Source: Sphingosinithalassobacter tenebrarum (GTDB lineage: Bacteria > Pseudomonadota > Alphaproteobacteria > Sphingomonadales > Sphingomonadaceae). Taken from it: a stretch of DNA of 64,000 nt. The notes under the pieces were generated by a model, which saw only the letters and a program-made list of their open reading frames with translations, was not told the DNA's origin and did no database searches. Position numbers and translations under genes: made by a program. The stretch's first letter is position 1; every line of letters starts with the position of its first letter. The DNA is taken from NCBI RefSeq assembly GCF_011057975.1, contig NZ_CP049109.1:1333001-1397000 (forward strand), in the 5' to 3' direction. Shown in pieces: positions 42,781 through 52,533 of this stretch.

Positions 42781-44037
42781 ATGCGCGTCCTTACGATTGC
42801 CAAAAATCTCCAGATCGGCGGTACCCAACGCGTCGCGCAGGCGCTTTCCATCGGGGTTGCGCAGCTAGGCAATGACGTCGCGTTTCTGGCCTATGCCGGC
42901 CTGGGGCCGAGGAAGACCTTTCTCGACGCGGCGGGCATCCCGGTTTTCGGACCGCTGGACGAGGAAAAGGATGCTCTGGAAAAGGCGATCGCCTGGAAGC
43001 CGGACATCGTGCATATCCACCGCTCTGGCTATCCCGATCCGACCGAAGCCGCTTTGATGCGGGCTTTCAAGGACAGCGGAACGAAGATCGTCGAAACCAA
43101 CGTCTTCGGGCGGTTCGACCATACGATTCCGACCAGTTTGATCGATGTTCATTTGCACCTGGCAAAATGGTCACTGCTGAAATGGCGCAAATGGGGAGGA
43201 CGCAAGGCGTCACCTGCCACCATCCTTCCCAATTGCGTGGAGACAGACCGATTTCGGCCCTTGTCTGATGCTGAGCGGGCCGCGGCGCGTGAAGCGCTCG
43301 GGGTTCGCGAGGACGCGTTTCTGGTGGGGCGCATCGGCCAGCCCATCCCTGCCAAATGGAATCCGGCCATTTTCGATGTGTTTGCCGATTTCAGGACGAG
43401 GCATCCCAATGCGCAGATGCTGCTGGTCGGAGCGCCGACGGGCTACGCCGAGCGTGCCGCCAAATTGCCGAAAGCGGTCAGGGAGGCGATTCTTTTTCGC
43501 GAGCCGATCCTGAGCGATGAGCTGTTGAATGAATATTACAACAGCCTGGACGCCTTTCTCCATCTTTCCGAGGTCGGAGAGAGTTTTGGCCTGGTCCTGT
43601 GTGAAGCGATGCTTTGTGAAGTGCCGGTGGTTACATTGAGCACGCCGCTCCGCGACAATGGTCAGCTTGAAGTGGTCCAGCATGGTGTCGGCGGCCTTGT
43701 TGCCAATTCGCGCGCAGGCCTGGTCGAAGCGCTGGAGATGCTGGTCGCGGATCCTGATCTTGCCGACAGGCTGGCGAAGCAGGGGCGTGAGAGCGTGATC
43801 GCGCGTTTTTCGCTGGACCGTATCGCCAAGGAGGCGGTGGCGGTCTACCGTGCGGCACTTGATCCTGCCGAGGGCGGCCTGCTGAGCGAAAAACCCGATC
43901 ACGAGTGGATGATGTCACTACTTCGCAACTCGGTACGGCCAAAGGGGCTGCTCTGGACCGACGCGGCATTTCAATTCACTCACAATCCCCACATCTATCG
44001 CACATTGCGCCGTTTGAAGACCGCGCTGGTAAAATAG
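42781..44037 (+). CDS. Glycosyltransferase family 4
   Basis: This 418-residue GT-B enzyme starts at ATG 42781 after GGGGGAGGGG. The N-terminus RVLTIAKNLQIGGTQRVAQAL carries the GGTQ acceptor-side motif. The C-terminal half has GRIGQPIPAKWNP and VGESFGLVLCEAMLCEVPVV with the conserved Glu pair. It lies between the polymerase and flippase genes and takes part in building the lipid-linked repeat. Confidence 0.9.
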   Translation: MRVLTIAKNLQIGGTQRVAQALSIGVAQLGNDVAFLAYAGLGPRKTFLDAAGIPVFGPLDEEKDALEKAIAWKPDIVHIHRSGYPDPTEAALMRAFKDSGTKIVETNVFGRFDHTIPTSLIDVHLHLAKWSLLKWRKWGGRKASPATILPNCVETDRFRPLSDAERAAAREALGVREDAFLVGRIGQPIPAKWNPAIFDVFADFRTRHPNAQMLLVGAPTGYAERAAKLPKAVREAILFREPILSDELLNEYYNSLDAFLHLSEVGESFGLVLCEAMLCEVPVVTLSTPLRDNGQLEVVQHGVGGLVANSRAGLVEALEMLVADPDLADRLAKQGRESVIARFSLDRIAKEAVAVYRAALDPAEGGLLSEKPDHEWMMSLLRNSVRPKGLLWTDAAFQFTHNPHIYRTLRRLKTALVK

Positions 44038-44064
44038 TGCTCTAGCGATCGGAGACACGGCCGC

Positions 44065-45309
44065 GTGTTCAAGGTTATCGGACGAAGCGCTGTCGCGATT
44101 GTCCTCACTCAAGGGACGAATTTCCTTTTCCCGCTGGTGGCTCTGCCGTTTATTTCGCGAGCGCTGGGGGTGGAAGGTTTTGGTCTTTACACCGTCGCGT
44201 TGGCCTTCGGAAATTACCTTCTGCTATTTTCCGATTTCACGTTCAACGTGAATGGTCCGTTACATGCGGCCGAGGCTGTCAGAAAGCAGGCGCTTTCGCG
44301 GCTTGCGATAAACAGCATTATCCTGAAGACATTAATTCTTGCGCCGGCAACCGTCGTCTGCGCTATCGCATTGCGTGAGACCACGGGTGGCAGCGTGGAT
44401 TATATTTTTGCGGCCATCATTACCGCTATGATGACTGCCTATACGCCGCGATGGATGATGTATAGCCTGGATAAGATCGGGCTGTTTCTGATATTTAGTA
44501 TCGTTAGCAAGGCGACATGGCTGTTTCTTGTGATAGTTCTGGTGACCGGGCCGGAAGATATATCGCTTTTGCTCCTCCTTACGGCGGCAACCCAGGCGAT
44601 CACTGCCGTGGGCAGTCTGATTTACGTTTTTTCGCTGCGGTCCGGCCAGGCGCGCGGTTCGTTCGGTGACGCAATCGCATTGTTTCGGAGCGATTTTGAT
44701 CAATATCTGGCCATTCTCGGCGTTTCCTCGCTGCGCGATATGCCCGTGATCATTCTCTCGGCTTTCTTCGCGCCAGCCGCGATCGCCCTCTATGGTCTGG
44801 CAGACCGTGTGCGTTTCGCGTTGCTGAGCGTCGTCGCGCCGGTCACGCAGTCGCTCTTTCTGCTGTCGAGCAGGCTCAGCGCGAGAGATGGTGAGGGGGT
44901 TCCGCAACATGTACGCGGGATCACGAATATCGGCTTGATCGCGTGCGTTTCCGTCGCATCGCTGGCTTGTGCCGCCTTGGCTCCGTTGATCGTGGACATA
45001 TTGGGCGGGGCTGAATTTGCCAGTGCGGTGTCGATGCTGCGGATTATCGTCTTCATTCCGATCTTTACAGCGATCAACTCCTCTCTGGGGGTCAACACGC
45101 TGCTCGCCAACGGGCACAAGAGAGCCTATGCGCGGACGCAGCTGGTGGCGGTGGCATTCAGTGTCCCGACACTGCTCGCGCTGATCTATTTCCAGGGGAC
45201 GATCGGTGCTGCCTTTGGCGGATTGCTTGCGGAGGCGTTGATGAGCTGCTTCCTTGCGCTGCAGTGCAGGCGCCACAAGCTGTTGGGCTATGCCTTCGCC
45301 CTGCGCTAG
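44065..45309 (+). CDS. Wzx-like oligosaccharide flippase, copy 1
   Basis: This 414-residue membrane protein has about twelve helices. It starts at GTG 44065 with the family opening ALTQGTNFLFPLVALPFISRALG-like pattern (QGTNFLFPLVALPFI) and GVEGFGLYTVALAFGNY. This places it in the MOP/RfbX superfamily of lipid-linked oligosaccharide flippases. It follows the GT4 gene by 27 bases and converges with the beta-propeller gene 15 bases away. Confidence 0.88.
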   Translation: MFKVIGRSAVAIVLTQGTNFLFPLVALPFISRALGVEGFGLYTVALAFGNYLLLFSDFTFNVNGPLHAAEAVRKQALSRLAINSIILKTLILAPATVVCAIALRETTGGSVDYIFAAIITAMMTAYTPRWMMYSLDKIGLFLIFSIVSKATWLFLVIVLVTGPEDISLLLLLTAATQAITAVGSLIYVFSLRSGQARGSFGDAIALFRSDFDQYLAILGVSSLRDMPVIILSAFFAPAAIALYGLADRVRFALLSVVAPVTQSLFLLSSRLSARDGEGVPQHVRGITNIGLIACVSVASLACAALAPLIVDILGGAEFASAVSMLRIIVFIPIFTAINSSLGVNTLLANGHKRAYARTQLVAVAFSVPTLLALIYFQGTIGAAFGGLLAEALMSCFLALQCRRHKLLGYAFALR

Positions 45310-45324
45310 CCGGGGGCGCGTCGG

Positions 45325-46737
45325 TTATTTCCAGTGCAACCCGTCATCATCGGAGTGCAGGGTGCGCGAGGGTTGCGTCGGCGCATCGATATACCAGCAG
45401 CGCCCTTCGCGACATGAGGTTCGTTGGCCGTCGAATATCCCCAACTGACGCGCCTCCGACTCTGTCAGATTGTTGGCATAATAGGAAAAGTTCAGGAACA
45501 GTTCGCCATCGGGGCCCATGCTTGTGCGGTGCCGCCACGCGCCATATCCGCCGCGATCCGGCATCACCAGCACGCGATGCGGGCTGCCTTTCCGGTCCCA
45601 GCGTCGCCAGTCGCCTCCCGGCCGACGACGAAACTGCACCAGCTTGAAGCGGCCGCCGGCTTCCGCGCGGGCGATAATGTTAATGGTGCCGTCGCGGGCG
45701 ATATCCAGACTTGGATATGTATATTCGTGAAACTGCGGCCCGCTGTCGGGAGCTCCGACCGCTCCTTCCGAAATCCATCCTGTAGTGACGTCGTGGGGCC
45801 TTCGGCTGCGGAACAGCAGGATGGGCGACTGGTGCCCGCCGATCGCGACGATGAAGGTGCCCGAAGGCGTGGGGGCGATGGAAGGCGTCGCATGGGGGTC
45901 GGCGGGTTGTTTCGAGCTGCTGCGCGCGATGGCTTGTGCCGGGCCGCTCCATTCCATCGTCGCAAGATCAAATTGCCGGGCCATGCCGAGTGTGCCTTCC
46001 GCGGAGGTGTCGTTGCTGGCGTAGACCAGCGCGATCTTTCCGCCGCTGGTGAACGTGGCATTCCCGCCGCCGGAATGATTGCTTCCCAGGGCATTGTCAT
46101 CGGCGGCCAGCAGGGCCCCGGAGGTGCTGCGCGCAATGCCGTCATCCGATCGTTCGAACAGATCGAGCCAAAGCCGCGGTCCGGTATGCGCGCCGTAGTT
46201 TTCGAAGCTGACGATGGTGGGCGGTCCTTCGCGCGGCGAAAACGGACCGGGCTTTTCCATCATGGCGGCTCGGCCCGTGAGCGCCGCCGCCTGCCAGGAA
46301 CGGCAATGGTCCGAAGACCAGAGCAGTGCAGCGCGTTCCATATTGGAATCGCGTGGAACGACGAGCGTATAGGCGGTGCCGGAACGGTCGAAAACCACAC
46401 TGGTATCAACCATCATTCCCTGGTCCCAGAAACCGTCCCAGCGGCCTTTCATCACATCACGATTGATCGCCACGCGAGCCGCCCGGTCGAAATCGAGAGC
46501 CCGATATTGTCGTTGGCTGTCGAAGGAATAGATATCGGCACCGGAACGCACACAGCCGCTTCCGTCGGATGCGAAACCGGGAATCCCCTTGTCCCAGATC
46601 GAAAGTTCATGATCAGGCGCAACCGGCACCGAATATCTCAGCGACGTCGCCATATGCTGGGCAAGAAAAAAACTGCCGATCAGGCTGCAGACCAAGAGTA
46701 AACGTTCCGCCACGGCAGGCGGGGGCGATACTTTCAT
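45325..46737 (-). CDS. BNR/sialidase-fold beta-propeller protein (possible EPS lyase or hydrolase)
   Basis: This 470-residue protein has an N-terminal signal or anchor helix (LLLVCSLIGSFFLAQHMA) and then repeated beta-blade segments with D-G and W turns. These include PHATPSIAPTPSGTFIVAI followed by GGHQSP, and EYTYPSLDIARDGTINIIAR with a Trp/His/Arg-rich YGAWRHRTSMGPDG. The pattern resembles BNR_4 propellers found in some polysaccharide lyases. Lyases are usual members of sphingan loci, where they trim the polymer. No catalytic residue set can be confirmed by eye, so lyase activity is an inference from fold and location. Confidence 0.7.
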   Translation of the reverse strand: MKVSPPPAVAERLLLVCSLIGSFFLAQHMATSLRYSVPVAPDHELSIWDKGIPGFASDGSGCVRSGADIYSFDSQRQYRALDFDRAARVAINRDVMKGRWDGFWDQGMMVDTSVVFDRSGTAYTLVVPRDSNMERAALLWSSDHCRSWQAAALTGRAAMMEKPGPFSPREGPPTIVSFENYGAHTGPRLWLDLFERSDDGIARSTSGALLAADDNALGSNHSGGGNATFTSGGKIALVYASNDTSAEGTLGMARQFDLATMEWSGPAQAIARSSSKQPADPHATPSIAPTPSGTFIVAIGGHQSPILLFRSRRPHDVTTGWISEGAVGAPDSGPQFHEYTYPSLDIARDGTINIIARAEAGGRFKLVQFRRRPGGDWRRWDRKGSPHRVLVMPDRGGYGAWRHRTSMGPDGELFLNFSYYANNLTESEARQLGIFDGQRTSCREGRCWYIDAPTQPSRTLHSDDDGLHWK

Positions 46738-46869
46738 GGTATGACTCTAATCCTACCAAGTGTCGCCTGCAAGCTGTGGAATCGGCTGCCATTCCAGCTT
46801 CAGCATGATCCGTAACCCGCGCGGATAGTTGCAGATTCGAAATGAGCCGCCGCGAACCGACTTAGCCTT

Positions 46870-46899
46870 TTGACAGCTTGCTATGCCCCAACGGCTATG
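46870..46899 (+). promoter_or_regulatory. Probable sigma70 promoter of the export operon
   Basis: A consensus TTGACA (46870-46875) is followed by a 17-18 base spacer and GCTATG (overlapping GGCTAT, 46893-46898). The start site would be near 46906, about 50 bases before the TTG start of the export lipoprotein gene. Confidence 0.6.
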
Positions 46900-46956
46900 G
46901 CACACGGTCAGTCGTTCGGGACATGCGCTTTTGCGCAATGCATATAGGGGGAGCTG

Positions 46957-47532
46957 TTGCGCGCTGCATACGCATTGATTTTGGGCGCCTTGCTTGCCCT
47001 TTCCGGCTGCGCGGGCGGAGATCGCACCGTCGTTTCAAGTGGCGAGCGGTACCAGCACCAGTCCGGCCCTGTCGGCGAGTATCTGCTTGGGGCGGGTGAT
47101 CGGTTGCGCGTGATCGTGTTCAACGAAGAGCGCCTTTCGGGTGAATTCCTGGTCGGTGCGCGCGGCGTCGTCTCGTTGCCGTTGATCGGCGAAGTGGATG
47201 CGGTCGGCAAGACGGTCGAGCAGATTGCGAGCGTGGTCACGACACGTCTGGCGGATGGTTATGTGCGCGATCCGCATGTGAGTGTGGAGGTCATGGCCTA
47301 CCGCCCGTTCTTCGTTCTCGGCGAAGTCGGGCAGCCGGGGCAGTTCCCCTATGTGGTCGGCTTGACCGCCAGCAGCGCAGTCGCCACGGCAGGTGGTTTC
47401 ACGCCGCGTGCGAACAAGAAAGTCATCTATATTCGTGGCGAGAACGAAAGCGACGAAGTCGCCTACGAGCTGACGCCGGGGCTTCGCGTTTATCCGGGGG
47501 ACACGATCCGTGTCGGGGAGACTTTCTTCTAG
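46957..47532 (+). CDS. Wza-like polysaccharide export lipoprotein
   Basis: The 191-residue protein starts at TTG 46957 right after AGGGGGAG. It has a lipoprotein signal (LGALLALSGCAGG) and the Poly_export domain (YLLGAGDRLRVIVFNEERLSGEF), then a SLBB-like part (FFVLGEVGQPGQFPY; ATAGGFTPRANK). It is the short form, comparable to GelD/SpsD or ExoF, and lacks the Wza C-terminal helix. It forms the periplasmic or outer-membrane part of the export channel together with the barrel protein and BY-kinase encoded next. Confidence 0.93.
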   Translation: MRAAYALILGALLALSGCAGGDRTVVSSGERYQHQSGPVGEYLLGAGDRLRVIVFNEERLSGEFLVGARGVVSLPLIGEVDAVGKTVEQIASVVTTRLADGYVRDPHVSVEVMAYRPFFVLGEVGQPGQFPYVVGLTASSAVATAGGFTPRANKKVIYIRGENESDEVAYELTPGLRVYPGDTIRVGETFF

Positions 47533-47633
47533 GAAGTCGCGCCGATTGAATTTCCGATGGAAGCGAAGGTCACCAGTAGCCCGCACCTGCAAATGGAGCT
47601 TCATTCAATCATGACAGGGATCGAGATTGAACT

Positions 47634-48998
47634 ATGGGGCTCACGCCATCTCGCATGTTCCTGGACGGGTTTTGCCGGAGGCGCCCGGTGACCGCGTCGG
47701 CGGCGCCAGCTGCGCGCGCGGGGCTTGGATCACTCCTGCTAATTTCCATCTTTGCAGTGTCCGCGCCTGCCTCAGCGCAGGTGGGCGGCTCGTTGCTGCT
47801 CAATCCGGTCGAGCCGGAAGGTTTCGACATCGACGAGGAGGTCTCGGTCGCTCAGCGGGCGCGGCCGGAATATGATGCGCGCGGCGTTCGTGTGCGATCG
47901 TTCATTGTTTTCCCGTGGGCTCAGATCGGTGTCGGTACCAAACAGGATCCCCGTCCGACTGCCCTGGCTACCGCCAATGCCCGGATTTCGGCCAACTCGA
48001 ACTGGTCCCGGCACAGCCTGCGGCTGGCTGCGGATGTCCGCACCGAGCAATATACGAATTCCGCGCGCCCTTCCGCCAACAGCTGGGAAGTCGGGCTCGA
48101 CGGACGCTACGATATCGGTTCGTCGGCCTATATCAACGGCACCGTGAATTCGGCATTGCGAGCCGAAGACAGGTTTTTCGGTTCGGTGACTGCGGAAAAC
48201 ATCGTCATTTCCAACTACCGCAACGATTCGATCCTGCTGCGTGGTGTGTACAGTTCCGGTCGCGTGCGTGGCATGGTGACCGGCGACTATCAGGACTATC
48301 GCTTTTCGCCGCTGGAATTGACCGACGGCCGCATCCGCGACCAGTCTTTTCGAGACCGACGCGTATATCGCGTGACCGGGCAGTTCGACTATGCGCTTTC
48401 GCCCAGCGTCGCGCTGTTCACGCAAGTCGCCTATCAGGACATTGATTTCGACGTCGATCTGGTGCGCTCGGCAGGTTCGATCGATTCCAAGGGCTATCGT
48501 ATTCTGGGTGGCGCCAGTTTTCAGATCCCCGGGCTGCTGAACGGCACGGTAGGGGTCGGTTATTCGATTCGCGATTATACCTTGCCGCAGGTCAGCAATG
48601 AGACCGGCGTTTCGGCTGCGGCGCGCGTCAACTTCTTTCCGAGCCGGCGGACGACGACTGCCATCTCGGTGGATCGCAGCCTGCAGGATGCCCCTTTCGG
48701 TGGGGCCGACGCCTATTGGTCGACGCTGGTCGGTGCGTCGATTGACCATGAGTTGCGTGAAAACGTAATCCTTACGGCATGGGCCGACTATATCTGGCAA
48801 GCGTATGTCAACAGCGACAACGCAGCCGATATTTACGGCGGTGCCGTTTCGGGGAAATATCTGATTTCTCCAAATTTCGAGTTGAATGCGACGGTTAGCT
48901 ATCGTCAACGACGGTCGAATGTGCAACAGGGCGGCAACGACTCTGCGAGCAACTTTGATGATCTCACTGCTACGGTCGGATTTACATTCAAGCTTTGA
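47634..48998 (+). CDS. Outer-membrane beta-barrel protein of the export operon
   Basis: This 454-residue protein has a signal peptide (LLLISIFAVSAPASAQ) and a series of amphipathic strands, ending in the C-terminal Phe-containing strand DLTATVGFTFKL. It resembles the putative beta-barrel porin 2 family linked to alphaproteobacterial EPS loci (GelF position in sphingan clusters). It probably provides or lines the outer-membrane exit. The start could be either ATG 47634 or an ATG a few codons later. Confidence 0.82.
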   Translation: MGLTPSRMFLDGFCRRRPVTASAAPAARAGLGSLLLISIFAVSAPASAQVGGSLLLNPVEPEGFDIDEEVSVAQRARPEYDARGVRVRSFIVFPWAQIGVGTKQDPRPTALATANARISANSNWSRHSLRLAADVRTEQYTNSARPSANSWEVGLDGRYDIGSSAYINGTVNSALRAEDRFFGSVTAENIVISNYRNDSILLRGVYSSGRVRGMVTGDYQDYRFSPLELTDGRIRDQSFRDRRVYRVTGQFDYALSPSVALFTQVAYQDIDFDVDLVRSAGSIDSKGYRILGGASFQIPGLLNGTVGVGYSIRDYTLPQVSNETGVSAAARVNFFPSRRTTTAISVDRSLQDAPFGGADAYWSTLVGASIDHELRENVILTAWADYIWQAYVNSDNAADIYGGAVSGKYLISPNFELNATVSYRQRRSNVQQGGNDSASNFDDLTATVGFTFKL

Positions 48999-49042
48999 TC
49001 TGAATCCGGCTGCTCGCGGCGTGTTCGAAAACGGGAAGTGAA

Positions 49043-51169
49043 ATGGAAGTTAAGCTCGCGGAGTCCTCTGAAAGTTCGTTTGCAGACCTTTTCCTGCGCG
49101 TGCGCGATACCATTCGCCGTCGCTGGTGGGTCATGGCGCTGATTGCCGCAGCGGTGTTCGTCGCAGGCGCAATTTACGTCTATTCGCTCACGCCTCGCTA
49201 TTACAGCCAGGCTCGCGTTCGAATCGATCCTTCCCGCGATCCGCTGGCAGCGAGTGAGAAGTCGGAACGGGCGACGCTGAGCGATGAGGCAATTCAGACC
49301 GAGGTCTCTTCCTTCTATTCGCTCAATCTCGGCCGTTCGGTCGTGCGCGAGCTCGGGCTCGTCGACGATCCTGACTTTTATTCGCCGCCCAAGGAGGATG
49401 GGCCGCAGATGACTGCGGAGGAACGGGAGATCGCCGTCGCGAATGCCGTGCTCGGCAAGCTGGGTGTCTATCGCGAAGGGCAGACCTACATTCTCGGCGT
49501 AGGATTCGAATCGGTCGATCCCGTAAAGGCGGCGCGGATCGCGAATGCCTTCGCCAGCAACTATATCCAGGGCGAAGTGGGAGACCGTACCGCGGTCGCC
49601 GCGCGCCAGGCGCAATGGTTTCGCCAGCGCATCGCCGAGCTCAGCGCCGAAGTGCGCGCGGCGGATGCCGAAGTGGCGCGTTTCCGTGCCGAACATGGGC
49701 TTTTGCAGGGCAATACCGAAGGGTTCAGCGCCGGCACCGTTACCGATCAGCAGGTCGCGCCGCTAGCCGGAAGCCTGGCGCAGGCCGAATCCGAGGCGGC
49801 GCAGGCGCGTGCCGAGTTGGCGGCGGCGCGTCGTCAGATGGCGCGCCGTGATTGGGGGGCCATTTCCGGCGTGCTGCAATCGGGAGTGATCGCGACGCTG
49901 CGTGCCCAGCGTGCGGAAGTGGTGCGCCACATCTCCGAGGTTACTGCTCGCTATGGCGACCGGTACGTCGATACGATTCAGGCTCGCGAACAGCTGGAGC
50001 AGATCGACGAACAGATACTTCAGGAGGCGCGTCGCATCGTGGGGTCGCTGGAATCCCGGGCCGCGGCGGCGCAGGCGCGTGTCGACAGCCTGCGATCCTC
50101 GCTTGGACAGCTTGAATCCGAACGGGCCGAAGATACCCGCGCCAGCGTGATTGCGGAAAGCTTGGAACGCGAAGCCGAGGCAAAGCGTGCACTTTACGAA
50201 CACACGATCGAGCAATCGATGGCCAGTACGCAGGCTGCGCAGAACCAGATGTCGGCGGCGGCGATCGTCGACCGGGCCGAACCGCCCTCGCAACCCAGCT
50301 TCCCCAACAAGCCGCTCTTCCTGATGCTGGCGCTTTTCGCGGGCATTGCTGCGGGTGGTGGTGTGATCGCCTTCCAGGAAATCATGTCGGTCGGTATGCG
50401 CTCCGCGGAAGAAATCGAGGATCTGCTTGGCCTGCCGATCCTCGCCGCAATTCCGCGGGTGAACGATCCCAACCCGGCGGATCAGCTGATCGAAGCTCCG
50501 ACTTCCTTCTTCTCCGAATCCTATCGTATCGCGCGGGCGGCCCTGCTCACCGGGCAGAACGAGAGCGAGGCGCAGGTTATCGCCATTTCGTCGGCGATCC
50601 CGGGGGAAGGCAAGACGACCACCGCGCTTGCTTTCGCACGAACTCTGGCAAATGCCGGAAGCCGTACGCTGCTGCTGGAGTGCGACATTCGTCGTGCGGC
50701 GCTGAGTCAGCTGGTTCCGCTGCGCAAGGGAATTCCGGGTACGGTGGAAATCCTGCGCCAGGAAGCCACGGTGGACGAAGCGATCCAGCCGAGCAATTTC
50801 GAGCTGCTGGACCATCTGCTCGTCCGCGAGCCCTATTATACGTCGGAAAATCTTTTCGGCGGTGGCCGCATGCAGCAGCTCCTGGCCGAGGTTCGCAAGC
50901 GCTACGATCATATCGTGCTCGATCTGCCGCCGCTGGTGGGCCTGGCCGACGGCCGCTTCATTGCCGCGATGGCGGATGTCAACGTGATGGTGATCAAGTG
51001 GAACGATACGCCGGCAAAGCTTGCCCGTCAGGCGGTTGCGACCGTCCGTAGCGATGGTGCGAACGTCGGCGGCGCAATCGTCACGATGGTGGACTCGTCG
51101 GCCGAAATGGTCGGAGGACATTATTATCTGCAGCGCTATTCGGCCTATTATCAACAGAAGGGCGAATAG
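49043..51169 (+). CDS. Wzz/BY-kinase polysaccharide co-polymerase (ExoP/Wzc type)
   Basis: This 708-residue inner-membrane protein has a Wzz domain with two membrane helices (about 30 and 430), a long coiled periplasmic region and a PNKPLF-type Pro-rich motif before the second helix. The cytoplasmic kinase has Walker A IPGEGKTTT (Lys524), Walker A' LLLECDIRRA and Walker B HIVLDLPPL. It ends in a tyrosine cluster, GGHYYLQRYSAYYQQKGE, the autophosphorylation site. It controls chain length and export. In gellan loci these functions are split into GelC and GelE; here they are fused. Confidence 0.94.
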   Translation: MEVKLAESSESSFADLFLRVRDTIRRRWWVMALIAAAVFVAGAIYVYSLTPRYYSQARVRIDPSRDPLAASEKSERATLSDEAIQTEVSSFYSLNLGRSVVRELGLVDDPDFYSPPKEDGPQMTAEEREIAVANAVLGKLGVYREGQTYILGVGFESVDPVKAARIANAFASNYIQGEVGDRTAVAARQAQWFRQRIAELSAEVRAADAEVARFRAEHGLLQGNTEGFSAGTVTDQQVAPLAGSLAQAESEAAQARAELAAARRQMARRDWGAISGVLQSGVIATLRAQRAEVVRHISEVTARYGDRYVDTIQAREQLEQIDEQILQEARRIVGSLESRAAAAQARVDSLRSSLGQLESERAEDTRASVIAESLEREAEAKRALYEHTIEQSMASTQAAQNQMSAAAIVDRAEPPSQPSFPNKPLFLMLALFAGIAAGGGVIAFQEIMSVGMRSAEEIEDLLGLPILAAIPRVNDPNPADQLIEAPTSFFSESYRIARAALLTGQNESEAQVIAISSAIPGEGKTTTALAFARTLANAGSRTLLLECDIRRAALSQLVPLRKGIPGTVEILRQEATVDEAIQPSNFELLDHLLVREPYYTSENLFGGGRMQQLLAEVRKRYDHIVLDLPPLVGLADGRFIAAMADVNVMVIKWNDTPAKLARQAVATVRSDGANVGGAIVTMVDSSAEMVGGHYYLQRYSAYYQQKGE

Positions 51170-51213
51170 GCCTTTCCATTCGCCCTTCTGCGCGAACGGT
51201 AGATGACGTCCCG

Positions 51214-52533
51214 ATGCGGATGATGCCCCGCCTTGGCGCCGGTGCCGCGAATTTGAGCCGATACGGCTTCGCGATCGGCGGGCCGGCGGGAGCGGCGGCG
51301 GCGCAATTCCTGCTTTCGCTGGTGTTGCTGCAGCAGCTGGCGCCCGACGGCTTCGGACGATATTCGTTCCTCCTGATCGCGTCGCAGTTCACACTCGGGA
51401 TATGGACGGCGCTGTTCTGTGCACCGTTGCCCACCATCCTGACGCGATGTGAGGATAGCCAGCGAGCCATGCTGCACGGCATCCTGTCGCTGAGCATGGC
51501 GGGTTCGCTCGCAGTGGCGATCGTCTTTTCCGCGCTTGCCCTGTTGATGGGAGAAGACGGGTGGGGCGCTGCTGCCTATGGCGCCTTTACCGGCCTGGCA
51601 TTGCTGCGCTGGTTCGCCCGCGCGCATTCCTACAGCATATCGCGCCGGCAGCGTGATGTCGTGGTATCGGATTTTGTCTATACTGCGGTGCTGCTGATCG
51701 GCGTGCTCGCCACGGCGCAAGGCGTGTTCGGGCTGGGCAGCGCCTATCCCTTCACGCTGTTCCTTGCCGCCGCCTTCTGCGCTCTCTTTCCCTTTATACG
51801 CTCTTCGTTGCGCATGCAGCTTCGCTCCCTGCGGCAGCGGATACCGCGTTCCTATCGCGGCGTCTGGAGCGAGTATGGCCGGTGGTCGATCCTGGGCGTG
51901 GTGACGACGGAACTCACCGCCAACGGTCATGCCTATCTCGTGGCGACTCTTGTCGATCCGGCGGCATTCGCCCCGATCGCCGCCAGCGGCCTCCTCGTCC
52001 GCCCCACCGCAGTCGCGATCAACGCGCTTTTCGAATATGAACGCCCGCGTTTCGCCATTGCGATCGCCGAGGCGAATCTGGCGCGGATCGGCTGGTTGCG
52101 ATGGTCCAGCCGGGGAATCATCGCTGCCATCTGGGTGGGCACCGGTATCGTCGCGGCGACGCTGCTGCTTGCCGCTCCGGGTTTTCTGATCCCGGAAGGC
52201 TATTCCTATTCGAGCATCGTTGCCGGAGCCATACTCTGGATGGCCACTGTGGCGTTCCGCATCGTGCGGCTGCCCGAAGCCGTACTCCTGCAAGCTTCGG
52301 GCGCGTTCAGGGAGCTTGCGGTGGTCGGCATGATCGCTGCGCCGGTCACTTGTATCGGCGTTACGATTGCCTTGTCGATTGCCGAGCCGGTCTGGTCGCT
52401 CGTCGGCGTCGTCGCGGGTGAATTGTTAAGTGCGCTGCTGATCTTTCGCGCGGCCGGCCGCTGGCACCGAAATCAAAAGGGCGGAGCGAACGAACGGAGC
52501 GAAGCGGGCAACGGGGGCGTTGTGGGCGGATGA
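51214..52533 (+). CDS. Wzx-like polysaccharide flippase, copy 2
   Basis: This 439-residue protein has about twelve membrane helices with LAPDGFGRYSFLLIASQF, typical of the MOP flippase superfamily. Its TGA overlaps the start of the next GT2 gene by four bases, and it follows the BY-kinase by 44 bases, so it belongs to the export operon. It is not closely similar to the flippase at 44 kb, suggesting a different substrate or a transport role like GelS/SpsS. The start may be any of three clustered ATGs. Confidence 0.83.
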   Translation: MRMMPRLGAGAANLSRYGFAIGGPAGAAAAQFLLSLVLLQQLAPDGFGRYSFLLIASQFTLGIWTALFCAPLPTILTRCEDSQRAMLHGILSLSMAGSLAVAIVFSALALLMGEDGWGAAAYGAFTGLALLRWFARAHSYSISRRQRDVVVSDFVYTAVLLIGVLATAQGVFGLGSAYPFTLFLAAAFCALFPFIRSSLRMQLRSLRQRIPRSYRGVWSEYGRWSILGVVTTELTANGHAYLVATLVDPAAFAPIAASGLLVRPTAVAINALFEYERPRFAIAIAEANLARIGWLRWSSRGIIAAIWVGTGIVAATLLLAAPGFLIPEGYSYSSIVAGAILWMATVAFRIVRLPEAVLLQASGAFRELAVVGMIAAPVTCIGVTIALSIAEPVWSLVGVVAGELLSALLIFRAAGRWHRNQKGGANERSEAGNGGVVGG

